A stretch of 64,000 nt of DNA from positions 560,501 to 624,500 of the forward strand of contig NC_134366.1 of the NCBI RefSeq assembly GCF_035582795.1, written 5' to 3'. The stretch comes from Mycteria americana. Taxonomy: Eukaryota; Chordata; Aves; Ciconiiformes; Ciconiidae. Under the pieces are notes generated by a model. It did not search any database. It saw only the letters and a program-made list of their open reading frames with translations, and was not told the origin of the DNA. The position numbers were made by a program, and so were the translations under genes. Numbering within the stretch: position 1 is the first letter of the stretch; every line of letters begins with the position of its first letter. Shown here in pieces: positions 1 through 11,782 of this stretch.

Positions 1-240
1 TACCAATCAATAACTTCATCTGGCGTATGTCGTATCGGAGACGGTGCTTCGGGAAACCTCGGGTCGAGCCAGAGGGGAGAGAAAGCACCCGAGAGTGAGT
101 GAGTGTGTGTGTGAGGAGTCGAAAAGGGGCACCCGTCAGCTCCGGGGAGCTGCCGCTGCGAAGGGACTCAGGTCCGAGCAGTTCAAGTCTCGGGCGTGTG
201 TGTGCGACTCCCTGAACGCTGTGTGAGTGCTCGGGCAGCG
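1..240 (+). mobile_element. Possible LTR-element end and leader (weak)
   Basis: The first bases resemble the end of an avian retroviral LTR. They are followed by a purine-rich stretch with a GTGAGTGAGTGTGTGTGTG run near 93-113, a kind of sequence found in leaders of bird endogenous retroviruses. No coding part is visible in the window and the element, if real, begins to the left of it. Treated as a fossil; the family is not determined. It could equally be unrelated host sequence. Confidence 0.25.
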
Positions 241-3200
241 GCGTCTCCTTTAACACTGGATAAACCCGATAGCTCGGTGGAGCTGCTCAAGGCTGCAGAG
301 GTTCCTCACTGCTGCGGGGTCTGCTGCGGCGGGGGGGCTCTGGTCCTGCAGGTTTTATGCTGCTCTGTCCAGAAACGGGCTGGGGCAGGGTTGCATCGAG
401 CAGCAAAGCATATTTTACAGTGCAGCTGGGTAACTGTTCAGAGCCTCCACACGCAAACGGTCTGAGCAGACGCGTGATGGGGTAGTCTGTGTCTTCAGCA
501 TCTCCTGGATGAGCAGTGGGGGGTAGGAAGAGTATCTTGAGAGCCCCCGTCGTGCTCCTACGCTGTCCCTTTGGGTGCGGCGGGTGTAGGCATCCTTTCC
601 AGAACGCTTGCCTGCAGGAGCTTTCCCGTGCCGTTACGGCGTGTCCCACCAGGGAAGGGATAAGAGAATTCAGTACTGTTGGATGTGCCCAGCTGCATTA
701 TTTCTGTTGGTGAAGAGCACGGCGATGCCGTTATCACGACAGGGAGGGCGAACCAGACGAACATCTCTCATTCTGTTTTTTAAGGTGCTGATCTCAAAAG
801 CTTCATGTTCGTGGGGGATATGTTGTCTGGGGGTGGCAGGAGTTGGAGAGATCCTCCCTGTGCTGGAGCCTAGACAGACCTGGCCTGTGGGGTAACACAG
901 TTCTCTGGAGGAGGCGGCAGCAGTGCTGCAGCCTCTGAAAGGCCGTCCCTTTTAAAGGAGGAGGCTGGAGATACTGAAACGCTCTGTAAAAGCAGCTGCT
1001 CACAATATTGCCGGAGGTGCGTTGGACACATCTCTGGTTTTCCGTAAGGTGAGACTTGCTCACAGGTACTCGCTTCTGCATCGTTATTAGCCTGCAGCGA
1101 GGTTCTTGCCTCTGAACACATCGCTCTCCTCTTGACCCTGAGTTTTGAAATTGGGTCCTGCTTGCTTCATCTGGTGGCCCCGGTTCCTGTGCCAGACAGA
1201 CAGTGAACAGGCAGGCGACCTTCCGCCGCTCTCTCCAGCTGCTTGTGACTGAGCAGAGCTCCTTCACCTTCCCGACGACTTCTTCCCCGAAGCTGAAGCC
1301 TCCCAGCCTGCTGTTCCTCACGTGGAAGCTGTTCCAGCCGATCCCTTTTGGGAGAAGGGGCCCAGAAGAGCTTGCCCTGCTGAAGGACCGGGTGAGCATG
1401 GAGAGAAACGGCGGTGCGGGGACATTCGCTCTTGTTCTCCTCTGCCTCGGGTGACTCCTGACATCTGCGTTGGTTTTTGACCTCCTCTCATCTTCGATGC
1501 CTTTGGCCTGTCTCCCAGGCATGCCCTGACCGCTGCCCACTGATTGAGACGGGGCAGGGAGCCGTCGTACGTTTCCTCAGGCCTTCGCCAGCTGACTGAA
1601 GCGTGGCCGTGCACAGGGGCTCTGACAGCGTGATAAACCCGAGAAGAAACGTGCTGTGTGCCTTCCTGTGAATACGCGTGCCACCCTCTTCCCTTGTGGG
1701 AGATCTCCCTGCGGAGAAAGCGCTCCCGGATGTCTCGGGAGACCGGCTTCACGTCAGCCAGCTGCCCCCGGGGCCTCTCACCCGTGCATCAGAGGCAGGT
1801 GCCGTTGGCTGGTGAGTGCCGGCTGGCAGCGTGCCTGCCTGCGCCCGGCAGCGGGCAGGTCCCATCCCAACGGCCACCTCCCAGAGCAGGGGGTTCATCA
1901 GATGTGGCATTTCAGAATAAACCTCTGCGAGACTTCTGTGGCCGTGAGCCGTCGCCCTGCGTTCCCTTCGTTATCGCGGCGAGGACGGCCATCGGAGCAG
2001 GCTGGAGGGGAAAAATGCGTTTTGAAGACTTTAGTTACGAAGGGGCTGGATGGTGGCGCAGCTTGTGAAAAGCAAACAGAAGGACTGGGCATGTCTGGAA
2101 AGTTTCAAACATGTTTCCACAACTCTGCTGTGTTTCTTGTGAGACCTTCTGCTGTCGTATTAGCGGAAGAGCTGCTTCTTGTTTATGAGAAAAAACTGTT
2201 TGCTGTTATCCCCCTCCAAAAGGAAAGCAGCCTCCTGGAAACCTTGTACCCGCCAAGCAGCAGAAATGGGGTTATCTGTCCTGTCCCACCGAACATCTCT
2301 TCTTCCTAAACCATCCCTTCGTACCCATCCTCTTTAGACCCGAGCGGCTGCACTTCGCTCCTGCTCGGCATGAAACAGGGTTGATTTTCCTTTGCCTTCA
2401 TCACCTTGCCGTGTACATCAGGTACTTTGAAAGCACGGAGGCGTGAAGCTGAGCTTTACCGTCTCCTTTAACGCCGCCCTTCGGAGCCGATCCCTCCGCT
2501 CGTGGTGCAGCGCGGTTGCTGCGGTTCTCGGCTCTCCCCCTTCGGAGGAGGGTTTGAATTGCTCCAGCTGGTGCCTTCACACCAGACGCAGTTTTTTTCT
2601 GCCTGTTCCGTAACGGCAGTCACAACCTTTGTAATCAAAAGAATAACAAAACACACAATGGCCCTGTAAACTCCCTCATCTCTTCTGCCAGCTGTTTCTT
2701 TCTTTTAAGAGAAAATCTTCCATTACTCAGGCCTTTTATGAGTTTATGCTTCTTTTTGGGGCCCGGATTCAGTGTTTCACCACAGGGATGTTTCCTTTTA
2801 AGGCATCGAGGGCTGCTTTGGGAAGGGCAGCTACTAAATCACCCGAGCCGAGCAGCGCCCTTGCTGCCGGAGGAAGCGGGATAAGGGCTTTTAAAGGCCC
2901 AACCTTCCTCTCCCCGCAAGCGCAGCTTTCCCCTTGGGCTGCCCCGGGCTGTAGCGTGTCAGTTTGCATCCGCAGCTCCTCTGTTTTACAGCGCAGACTG
3001 TCGTCCCCGCTGGAGGATAACCCTCGGGTGCGGGCACTGCTAAACCTGCCCCTTCTCTCTCTCCCCTTGGGACACGAAAAGGACCTGCAGAGCCTCCTGG
3101 TTCCATCTCGGTAGCTTCTGGAGAGAGCCTGTGCTCTCCAGGCTGCCTCTGACCCGCCGTGGTCCCCGTCTGCACCTTCCCCGGGGTGTCTTCACCTCGG

Positions 3201-3567
3201 TCCCGTACGCTGGGTTCGTGCCGCAGCTCCTCCCCGCTGACAGCGTCCCGCAGGCCGCGCTGGCAAAGCCTGGTGCTGCGCGAGCTTGCCCCAGGCGGTC
3301 TCAGTTTTGTCGCTGGTCACTAGCAGAGCCCTTCGTGTCATCTGCGATAAGCAGATTGTTTTATCGATCGAGCGTAGCTGGTTATCTCCAAGAGCAAAAG
3401 GGCGTTCTGCAGCTCGCAGGGGACACGGGCTGCCCACACGCTGTCTTCAGGCTCAGCAGAGCCTTCCCTTAGCTTTACCCACCCTGTTTCGGTCGAGTAA
3501 CGCTTACAGCTGGGGAACGTCCACCACGAATTTCAGAGGGAACTTTCTTTGTATGCACGTGAGATGG
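241..3567. other. Stretch without a recognised gene
   Basis: No conserved protein domain, RNA gene or clear repeat was recognised on either strand. Open frames here are short and lack domain signatures. Composition is less GC-rich than the rest of the window. A splice-donor-like site occurs near 1390, but no exon could be built around it. Confidence 0.5.
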
Positions 3568-4147
3568 TGTGCTGGTTTTGGCTGGGATAGAGTTAATTTT
3601 CTTCACAGTAGCTGGTACGGGGCTGTGTTTTGGATTTGTGCTGGAAACAGTGTTGATAACCCAGGGATGGTTTCGTCACTGCTGAGCAGTGCTACACAGA
3701 GTCAAGGCCTTTTCTGCTCCCCACCCCACCCCACCAGTGAGCAGGCTGGGGGGCACAAGGAGCTGGGAGGGGACACGGCTGGGACAGCTGACCCCAGCTG
3801 CCCAAAGGGACATCCCACACCACATGGCGTCATGCTCAGCGTATAAAGCTGGGGAAGAAGAAGGAAGCAGGGGACATTTGGAGTGATGGTGTTTTTTCTT
3901 CCCAAATAACCATTACGCGTGATGGAGCCCTGCTTTCCTGGAGATGGCTGAACACCTGCCTGCCCATGGGAAGTGGTGAAGGAATTCCTTGTTTTGCTTT
4001 GCCTTTTGCTCTCCCTGTTAAACGGTCTTTATCTCAACACACGAGTTTTCTCACTTTTACCCTCCCCATTCTCTCCCCCATCCCACGGGGGGGAGTGAGC
4101 GAGCGGCTGGGTGGGGCTTGGTTGCCGGCTGGGGTGAAACCACGACA
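3568..4147 (+). mobile_element. Solo LTR of a bird endogenous retrovirus (ERVL-like)
   Basis: The element opens with TGTGCTGGTTTTGGCTGGG and closes with AAACCACGACA, giving TG...CA ends about 580 bases apart. The body matches a very common avian LTR: the TGGGATAGAGTTAATTTTCT block, a region rich in CCCCACCCCACC, and a pyrimidine-rich end containing TTTATCTCAACACACGAG. No internal retroviral sequence flanks it, so it is a solo LTR left by recombination. Assignment to the ERVL class is from memory of the family and is tentative. It is moderately diverged and looks middle-aged. No clear flanking target-site duplication was found. Confidence 0.8.
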
Positions 4148-4647
4148 CACATCCGTGCGAGCACGTGGACGTGATGCTCTGTGGCGTCCCTCCGACATGT
4201 GCCCTGTATTCCCTTACTGGTATTCACGTAATGAAATCTCATCTTCTGGGGAAAGCTAATTACACAAAGGTTAATTGAGATCTCGCCGGTGTGGGAGGCA
4301 GGGAAGCATGATCGTTGGCCAAAAATACCCGACAGAGTTTTGAAGCAACTGAGCGTTTTTCGTTCAGTTGATCTATTTCTGTTGCTGGTTGTGACACTGT
4401 CCTCCTCTTTCTCTTCCCCGATACCCCACGTGACGTGGGCACAAGGCTCGTATCCCTGTGCGAGTCGTGATTTTCTCCGTCCCGAGACGGGGCACTGGGT
4501 ACCGCAGGCTTCGCCATCCCGTATGTCTTCCCTACGGCTGTAGCCAGTCCCACGGAGCGCTGTCCCCTGTGACGGTGATGGAGGTGCTGCCTCCCTGCTG
4601 CGTGCGCTGTGGTGGGAGCACGGGGAGGAGGAGGCCTTGCAAGGGCT
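4148..4647. other. Stretch without a recognised gene
   Basis: The 500 bases between the solo LTR and the CR1 fragment show no domain, RNA gene or repeat that I recognise. Confidence 0.45.
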
Positions 4648-5121
4648 CTGCTCCAGAGGAGGCCACGAAGACGGTCGAGGGCTGGAGCACCTCCCCGATG
4701 AGGAGGACAGGCTGAGCGAGTTGGGGTTGTTCAGCCCGGAGAAGAGAAGGGAGACCTCGAGAAGGGAAGGGAGACCTCACAGCCGCCTTCCAGCACTTCG
4801 GGGGGGCTGCGGGAAAGATGGGGAGGGGCTCTTGGTCGGGGAGTGTAGTGACAGGACGAGGGGTAACGGCTTTAAACTGGAAGAGGGGAGATTTGGATTA
4901 GATCTAAGGAAGAAATTCTTCACTCTGAGGGTGGCGAGGCACTGGCACAGGTTGCCCAGAGAAGTTGTGGATGCCCCATCCCTGGAAGTGTTGGATCCAG
5001 GTTGGACGGGGCTGTGAGCAACCTGGTCTGGTGGAAGGTGTCCCTGCCATGGCAGGGGTGTTGGACTAGATGGTCTTTAAGGTCCCTTCCAACCCAAACC
5101 ATTCTGTGATTCTATGATTAA
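4648..5121 (+). mobile_element. CR1 LINE, 3' end fragment
   Basis: This is the 3' end of a chicken-repeat-1 (CR1) non-LTR retrotransposon, plus strand. Diagnostic blocks in order are GGGCTGGAGCACCTCC, GAGTTGGGGTTGTTCAGCC, GGAGTGTAGTGACAGGACG, GAAGAAATTCTTCACTCTG, GGCACAGGTTGCCCAGAGA and CCTTCCAACCCAAACCATTC, ending at the tail near TTCTGTGATTCTATGAT. Only the 3' untranslated end and perhaps the last part of ORF2 remain, as is usual for 5'-truncated CR1 copies. CR1 has no poly(A) tail but ends in short 8-base repeats, as seen here. Confidence 0.96.
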
Positions 5122-7380
5122 CCCTGGCAATGCCAAAATAACACGAACGGGGGGGCAATTTGTCATGAAAAATTTCTGAGTGATCATGAAGACTTTTGTT
5201 GTTCGGGTTTTTTTTCCCCCACAGATCAGGAGACTTCTGTACCGGGAAGTCCTGGTAGAAATTGTTCCTGGGATGAGGCGTGTTCCACAGAGAAACAGTG
5301 TTGGTGCTTCCAGCATCCCTGGGCACCAGCTGCTTTGGTAACTGGATTCTCTCAGGGAAAGCTGGAAGCTCGCTGCGGGAAGGCCTCCCCGTGCCCGGTC
5401 TGGTAACGGAGAGCTGTGCAGTGTCCCCGGTCAAGGGGAGGGTGCTGCCGGGAAAGCTAACGATGGAACGCAGGGACCGTTTGCCAACCGCAGCGTCGCT
5501 GTCCATCTTTGATCCCCTCCGGGAACTGACCGATCCTGATCGTTCTCGTGTAACGGCGGTTGCTTTGTCCCGCGGCCGCTGTAGGGACGGAGGCGCGCGC
5601 CTCTGCCCGTTACAGCTGCCGGGGGGAGGTGTGGGATCCGCGAGGGCCCCGAGGATGCGAAGCGGCGTGCAGACACGAGGGTCGTGCGCTCGAGAGGGTC
5701 TGTGCATCGCCCGCCGTCTCAAAGCGACCACGAGCGTCTCCTTTTGGAGGCAGGCCTCTGCTGCCGTCGCCCTGGTCCGTCCTGCGCAGGATGCGACCTG
5801 CCTGGGCGTCTGACAGACCAGAGCAGCTCCGGCCCCTCGCTGAGCTCGGCAGCCTTACCTGCCCCGTCCCACCGACCTCCCGGAGACGGATTTCTCCTCC
5901 CGGCACCAGCCTGGTGACGGTCTGGTGTTTCAGCGTATTAGAAAATCGGAGGAAATGTCCTTTCCAGACCTCAACCCCGCCACCTGGAAGAGCCTGCGGG
6001 TCCTTCTGGGTGCAAACGCTCTGCAAAATGGCTGTCCAGAGACCTCGCCCCACGCGTACCAGGTTGTGCCTTTGGGCAAGCCACGTCCAGCCTCTCCTTT
6101 TCCTTCAGTGCTTGGTTCAGAGTGCAGTAATCGCGTTAATTTTTAGCACTAAGGAAGTGTAGACCCAGAAATCTGTGTCCTTAAGGGTATTAAGAAGAGG
6201 ATGATGGACACCCTTCAGTGTCTTAAACTCCCCCGGCCCTTCCAGCTCTGGTCTCATTCCAGAAATATAATTGGGAAAATGTCTCCCAGCCTCAGGCATT
6301 CATTCCGAACGGCAAAGGAAGAACAAAGTGAGTTTTGGACTTTTCATGATTTTTCAGTCATAAAGTGCAAACGAGCGTTCACATCCGAGCGAGCCCCCCC
6401 TTCGCCGTCCCGTGCTTTCCGGCCCCTCCGCGTGTGACGGGCTCTTGGCCTGCTTACCAGCGGCCGAACCACGTGTACGCCCGGCACATTGCGGGACGGC
6501 GGCACAACTAGGGCATCCCAAAAAAGCCACCTGGGACCGCGGCGTGTGTCGCGCTCGGAGGTGGCACGGAAACCGGCAAGAGGGGAAGCGTCTGTGTAAT
6601 AACCGGCGTAAATCACCAGCGGCCCCCCCCGAGCGCTGGCCTGGAAATGCTCCTGCCGCACCGCTGCGGTGCTGAGCACCGGCTTCTCCTGATCCGACCG
6701 CCCCAGTTCCTCCTGAAGCTTTCTCGCCCTGCCTAACAGCTCCGGAGCAGGGGGTCACAAGCAGATGGGGAGACATGAGGCTGCCTGCAAAACCGAGGGG
6801 GGTTTGCTCCTTCTCGATGATATCATACAAGTGTGAATGCTTGCAATATGTCTCTTTATGCTTGATGCAATCCTTCTGGCTACCGGGTCTTAAATTCCTC
6901 GTGCCCCAAGCGTGCTGAAGCAGCCTGGCCTGTGTGCTAGAAACTGAGAAAAATAAAAATCCTCAGTTCACGCCTTCGGGACGCCCACGTGCAGGTCAGC
7001 AGGGGTGGTGCGGGTCACGGCCGGAGGACGAGGGTTCCCAGGCCGTAGCACATCTGTCAGCCCTCAGGAAGCTCCCGTTCCCCCGGAGCGGAGCGCGGGG
7101 TGCCTGGTGTGAAGTAGGGCAGCATATGGACCACGGCCCCCCGGGGAGGGGGGGAGCCGGCGCGGTTCGGTAGGCGGTGGTGGTGCGGCGTGCGGCCGTC
7201 CCACGCCAGCGCGGCTGTCGTAACCAGCGTTCGATGATCGACGGGGACTCTGGACCCCCGTGGGGCCGTGCGCTGTGCGTGGCGACAGGGTGGCGGCGGG
7301 GGTGCCTCCGGGTGTCACAGAGCTGCTTCTCCGGGTGCCTCTGGAAGGGGCTGCCTGTCCCCCGGGTCTCTCTAAGCACC
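5122..7380. other. Stretch without a recognised gene
   Basis: No conserved domain or RNA gene was recognised. GC content rises toward the right as the CpG island of the next gene begins. Confidence 0.45.
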
Positions 7381-8336
7381 CGTCTGTGGGCGAGGAGGGT
7401 TCAGGGGGGCACTGGGGGCCGGTGCCCGGTGGGGTGCTGCCCACCCGGTGCCCTCCTCTGGCCCCCTGTGCCCGGCGGGACCACCGCGCTCCGCGGGGCC
7501 GAGTCCCGGGCCCCTTGGTCCAGCGCTGGCTCGTGCTTGCGGTGGCTTGGCCCCCTGGCCTCGGGAGATGCTCCTCTGCCCCCGCAGCACAGGATGGGGC
7601 CTGCGGTGGCCCCGGACCGAGGCCCCTCTGCCCGTCTGCCCGTCTGCCCCTCTGCCCGTCTGTCCGTGCGTCCGTCTGTCCGAGCCCGGTCCGACCCTGT
7701 CCGACGCTGCTCCGCCGAGCCGGGAGTCCAGGGGGTCCCGGGCACGGGGGCGGGCGGGGGTGGCCGGTGCCAAGCGTGGGCACGGTGCCCGCGGCTCGTC
7801 CCTCGGGGGGACGCCGGCCCCCAGCCCCGCCGGGACGCGAGCGGCCGGAGGAGCCGCCTGAGGGGGGGCCCCGGCCTCCCCCGGGCTCTGCGGCCGCCGC
7901 GGCGGGGGGCCCGCTGCTCCGGGCCGTGCGGGCACGGAGACCCCCGGGGCTGCCCCCCCGCAGCACCCGGCTGCCCGGCGGGACCGACCCCGGCACCCGG
8001 CACCCCCCGAGCTTCCCCCGCGCCCCGGCACCTCCGGCCGCCCCTGCCCGGCGGGGCCCTCCCGCCCCGGGCGGCGCCGACGCGGGAAGATGGCGGCCGG
8101 CACCGCGCCGCAGGTAGGGCCGGGCCGGGCCGGGCCGGGGGGACGCGGGAGCGGGGCCGGGGGGGCAGCGGCGGCCCCGGCCCCGTTGCCCGGGCCCCGC
8201 TCGGCGGGGACGCGGCTCCGCGCCCTCCCGTCGTCCGCCGCCGGCCCCGCGGGCTCCCGGCCCGCCCGGCCCCGCCGCCCCCGGCCGGTCCCCGGGGCGG
8301 GCGGGCTGAGCCGCGCTGGCGCAGGCTGTTTTCCAG
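7381..8336 (+). promoter_or_regulatory. CpG-island promoter with YY1-type site over the start codon
   Basis: A dense CpG island precedes and includes the first coding exon of the KRAB-transposase gene. AAGATGGCGGC at 8087-8097 is a full match to the YY1 consensus, and its ATG (8090) is the proposed initiator codon. YY1 sites just downstream of the transcription start and overlapping the first codons are known in vertebrate housekeeping promoters. No TATA box is visible, which fits a CpG-island promoter. The transcription start was not located. Confidence 0.55.
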
Positions 8337-11300
8337 GAGCCGGTGACCTTCGAGGACGTGGCCGTCTACTTCTCGGCGGAGGAGTGGAGGGGGCTGGCGG
8401 GGTGGCAGAGGGGGCTCTACAGGGAGATGATGATGGAGAACTACCAGCTGATCGCGTCCCTGGGTGAGAGCCCCCTGTCCCGTCCCGTCCCATCCCATCC
8501 CATCTCCATCCCATCCCATCCCCATCCCATCCCCGTCCCATCCCATCCCATCCCCATCCCATCCCCATCCCATCCCCATCCCATCCCCGTCCCATCCCAT
8601 CCCCATCCCATCCCCATCCCATCCCCATCCCATCCCATCCCATCCCATCCCCATCCCATCCCCGTCCCATCCCATCCCCATCCCATCCCCATCCCATCCC
8701 ATCCCCATCCCATCCCCATCCCATCCCCATCCCATCCCATCCCATCCCCATCCCATCCCATCCCATCCCATCCCATCCCCATCCCATCCCATCCCATCCC
8801 ATCCCCATCCCATCCCATCCCATCCCATCCCATCCCCATCCCATCCCCATCCCATCCCATCCCATCTCACCCCATCCCGGTGCTGGGGGGATGCTGTGTG
8901 CCCCACATCCAGCCACCCCCAGCCCCCCTCTGCTCCTGGGCCCATTTTGGGGGGCTGCTGTTAAACAGCTCCTCCTGGAGCCGGGACCACGGGAAGGAGC
9001 TGGAGGCCGGCGGGGACGGCGCAGGGGTGGTGGCAGTGGCCGGGGGGACGAGGTGCGGCAGGGACGTGGCAGGGGGGTGTCTCAGGGGGGCTGAGTCCTG
9101 CGAGGGCCGCCCCACGGCTCCCCCCCGCCCTGGGCAGCTCCCCCTGTGCTGAGCACGAGGCACCCCGGGTCTCCCCAAAGCGCCCGAGCGGGACGGCACC
9201 GGGGGAGAGGCTGGTGCAGGCGGTGCGGCCGCCCGTGGGGGCCGCAGGGGTGTCTGGCCGCTGCGTGGGGGGCCGCGGGGTGGAGGGGATCTCCCCACTC
9301 CCACTGGGGACGTCGGAGCGGTACGGCTGCGGTGGCACGGTCTCCGCAGCCCCTGCCCGCCCTTCTCTCCCCGAAGCAGGCTCGGCCGGCCCCAAGCCGG
9401 AGGTGGTCCTGAAGCTGGAGCGAGGGGAAGAGCCGCACCTGGGGGACCCCCTGCGCCCGCGGGAGGGAGCCCGCAAGCCCCCGGCACAGGTGGGCGGCAC
9501 GCCGGCCCCCGCTGCCCACCCTGCCCCTGCCCGGTCGGGGCTGGCGGCGGCCGGCCGACGTCTCTCCCGGTGCTGCGTTCGACGCGCCGCGGGGCCGAGC
9601 TGCCCCTTCCCATCTCCTGGGCCGGTCTCTCCCAGCTCAGGGTGGCGTGGCTGGCGCGGCACTGGGGGCCGGCTGCTGCGCGAGCCCAGCTGGGAGCCGA
9701 GCCGAGACCTCGTCGTCGAGGAGCCGGGGTGCCGAGCAGCAGGCGCGGGGCAGGATCCGGCCAGAGGCAGTGGCCAGGCGCAGGCACGCCCCGTGATCGC
9801 CCGGCGAGGCCGTAGTGCCGACGGGCCCCGCTGCTGGCAGAGCCTGTGGGAGGGCTGCCCCCCCCCAGCCCTCGTGGCGTGGGGGTCCGGCGGGGCAGGG
9901 GGCTGTGCCGGAGGGGCTGGGGGCTCCTGCCTGCAGCACAGGGCGCTGCCTCTGCCTTTCTCCAGCTGCCTGCGTGCCTCAGTTTCCCCATTTGCGAAGG
10001 GGGACGGTGTCATTCACCCCCCTCCCCGGGGGCTGAGAGCAGAAGGCTCCTTGCAGGGGTCTTTGCGGGGGACCCAGAGCTGGGGGTCGAGGAGGGGCTC
10101 TCGGGAGAGGGGGAGAGGGCAGCGAGGCTCCGTGCCTGCCCCGGAGCCCGACCAGGGACGTCTCTTGCAGCGGACTCCCCCGTGTGCCGGCTCTCCGGCC
10201 ACCCCACCACGGCCACGGCCACCGCCAAGGGGAAGGAGCTCTCCCTGGCCGACCGGGTGAAGCTGCTGCAGACGCTGGAGTCGTCCTCCGCCTCCCTCTC
10301 CAGCGTGGCCAAGCTCTTCGGCATCTCCAAGAGCCAGGCGGGCAGGATCGGCCGGCGCCGGGAGCAGATCTTGGCCGACGGGCACACCGACGCCAACCCG
10401 CCGGCGCAAGCGGGAGGGCAAAGGCGGGGAGGTGAGGACGCGGCGAGCTCCTCCCGGGGCCCATCCTGAAGGCCAAGGCGCAGGAGCTGGCCCTGAGCTC
10501 GGGACGGGACTTCAAGGCCACCGACGGCCGGCTGTGCCGGTGGAAGACTCGCCACAACATCGTCTTCAAGCAGCACCAGGGCGAGAAGGCGGGCGCGGAC
10601 GTCGGCAGCGCCCGGAGCCGGGTGAGCAAGGTGCTGCCCACCCTCCTGGCCGGCTACCGCGCCCAGGACGTCTTCAGCACGGAGGAGACGGGGCTGCGGT
10701 ACTGCGGCTATTCGGAGCGGGCGCAGGCCCCCGGCGACCTCCAGGGGCTGGGCGGCAAGAGGGCCGGGGACCGCGTCTCCGTCCTCTGCTGCACCAACCA
10801 CACCGGCACGGAGAAGCGGCGCTTGCTGGTGGTGGGCAGGAGCCGGCAGATGCTCTGCCTGCCCACGGACCCACGCACGCTGCCGGTCACCTACGCCAGC
10901 TCGGACGACGCGTGGGTGACGGCGCCCATCTTCCAGGACTGGATCCTGCGGTGGGACCGGGAGCTTCGCCGCCGCTGCCGCCGGGTCGTGCTCTTCGTGT
11001 GCCGCAGCAGCGCCCACCCCCCCGAGCTGAGGGCCAAGCTGTGCAACACCGGGCTGGCTTTCTTCCCCCCCGCCGCCTCCGGCATCACCCAGCCCGTGGA
11101 CGTGGGCGTCATCCCCGACCCGAAGGGCCACTGCTGGGCGCTGGTGCTGGCCAGGGCGGCACAGGACCCGGCACTGGCCCGGGTGGGGCGGGTGGCCGAG
11201 ATCGCCAGCCGGGTGACGCTGCTGGACGCCATCTACTTCCTGCACAAGGCCTGGAGATCGGTGCAGCCGGCCACGGTGCAGAGCTGCTTCTGGAAAGCCG

Positions 11301-11782
11301 GCTTCCACCTGGTGCCGCTGGAGCGGCGGGAGGCCGACCTGCTGCCGCGGGCAGACGTGCCGCGGCCGCCCTTCGTCAGCGAGCGGGACTTCCTGGCCTT
11401 CGTCAGCGTGGACGCGGCGGAGCTGGCCGTGGGCGAGGCGGCGGACGAGGATCGCTCGCCGGCGCAGCGGGGCTGGTGGGACGCAGGGGCTGTGGGTGGG
11501 GAGGAGGAGGAGGAGGAGGAGGAGGAGGAGGGTGAGCCGGAGGCCGGGAGCCCCGTCACGGCCACCGAGGCGCTGGCCGGGCCGTCCGCAGCCATGAGGT
11601 GGTGCCAGCTCCACGGGCTGGTGTACCCCTGGGAGCGCGGCTGGAGCCGGGGGGCACCCTGCGGACGGCCGTCGTGGCCGAGGCCGCCCAGGGCGCGCTC
11701 CCGGCGTGCACCGGCTACGTGCCCGGCACGGTGCCGTAGGCGGGAGGTTGGTGTGTGCCGGGGCCTTGGTGGCCTTAGGTAG
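8090..11782 (+). CDS. KRAB box fused to a Tigger/CENP-B-type transposase (host-transposase fusion)
   Basis: Exons placed: 8090-8113 (ATG, eight codons, donor GTAGGG), 8337-8463 (the typical 127-base KRAB A exon, with [14 protein letters not shown]), 9380-9489 (KRAB linker, [10 protein letters not shown]) and 10057 to about 11782. Junction phases 0, 1, 0 all agree. The last exon holds a Psq-type helix-turn-helix (about 10228-10380), a CENP-B second HTH (about 10457-10600, with WKTRHNIVF) and a DDE_1 fold (about 10640-11290, ending in [12 protein letters not shown] and FWKAGF). An acidic Glu run follows near 11501. KRAB boxes in mammals bind TRIM28 to silence chromatin; the transposase part would choose the DNA target. 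Catalytic residues are mostly replaced, so it is probably a regulator. Human POGK has the same architecture at another locus. Apparent frame slips lie at 10390-10470, and the C-terminal frame after about 11590 is uncertain. Confidence 0.78.
8476..8875. repeat. CATCC/CCCAT minisatellite in the intron after the KRAB A exon
   Basis: About 400 bases of CCCATCCCATCCCCATCCC-type units of 5 and 6 bases begin 12 bases after the KRAB A splice donor. It reads as a long Pro-Ser-His frame on one strand and Gly-Trp-Asp-Met on the other, but this is only repeat translation. Confidence 0.95.
9975..10016 (+). mobile_element. Short MIR-like SINE relic
   Basis: GCCTCAGTTTCCCCATTTG followed by an A/G-rich block resembles the conserved core of the ancient MIR CORE-SINE. 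Only about 40 bases can be matched, so the call is modest. It lies in the intron just before the transposase exon. Confidence 0.4.

Noticed and set aside
1203-1454. A short plus-strand frame with a possible splice donor near 1390
   Set aside because: No recognisable domain, no acceptor partner and no conservation evidence available; could not be supported as an exon.
8343-8964. Long Pro/Ser/His and Gly/Trp/Asp/Met-rich open frames on both strands
   Set aside because: They are translations of the CATCC minisatellite in the intron after the KRAB A exon; stops are missing only because of the repeat.
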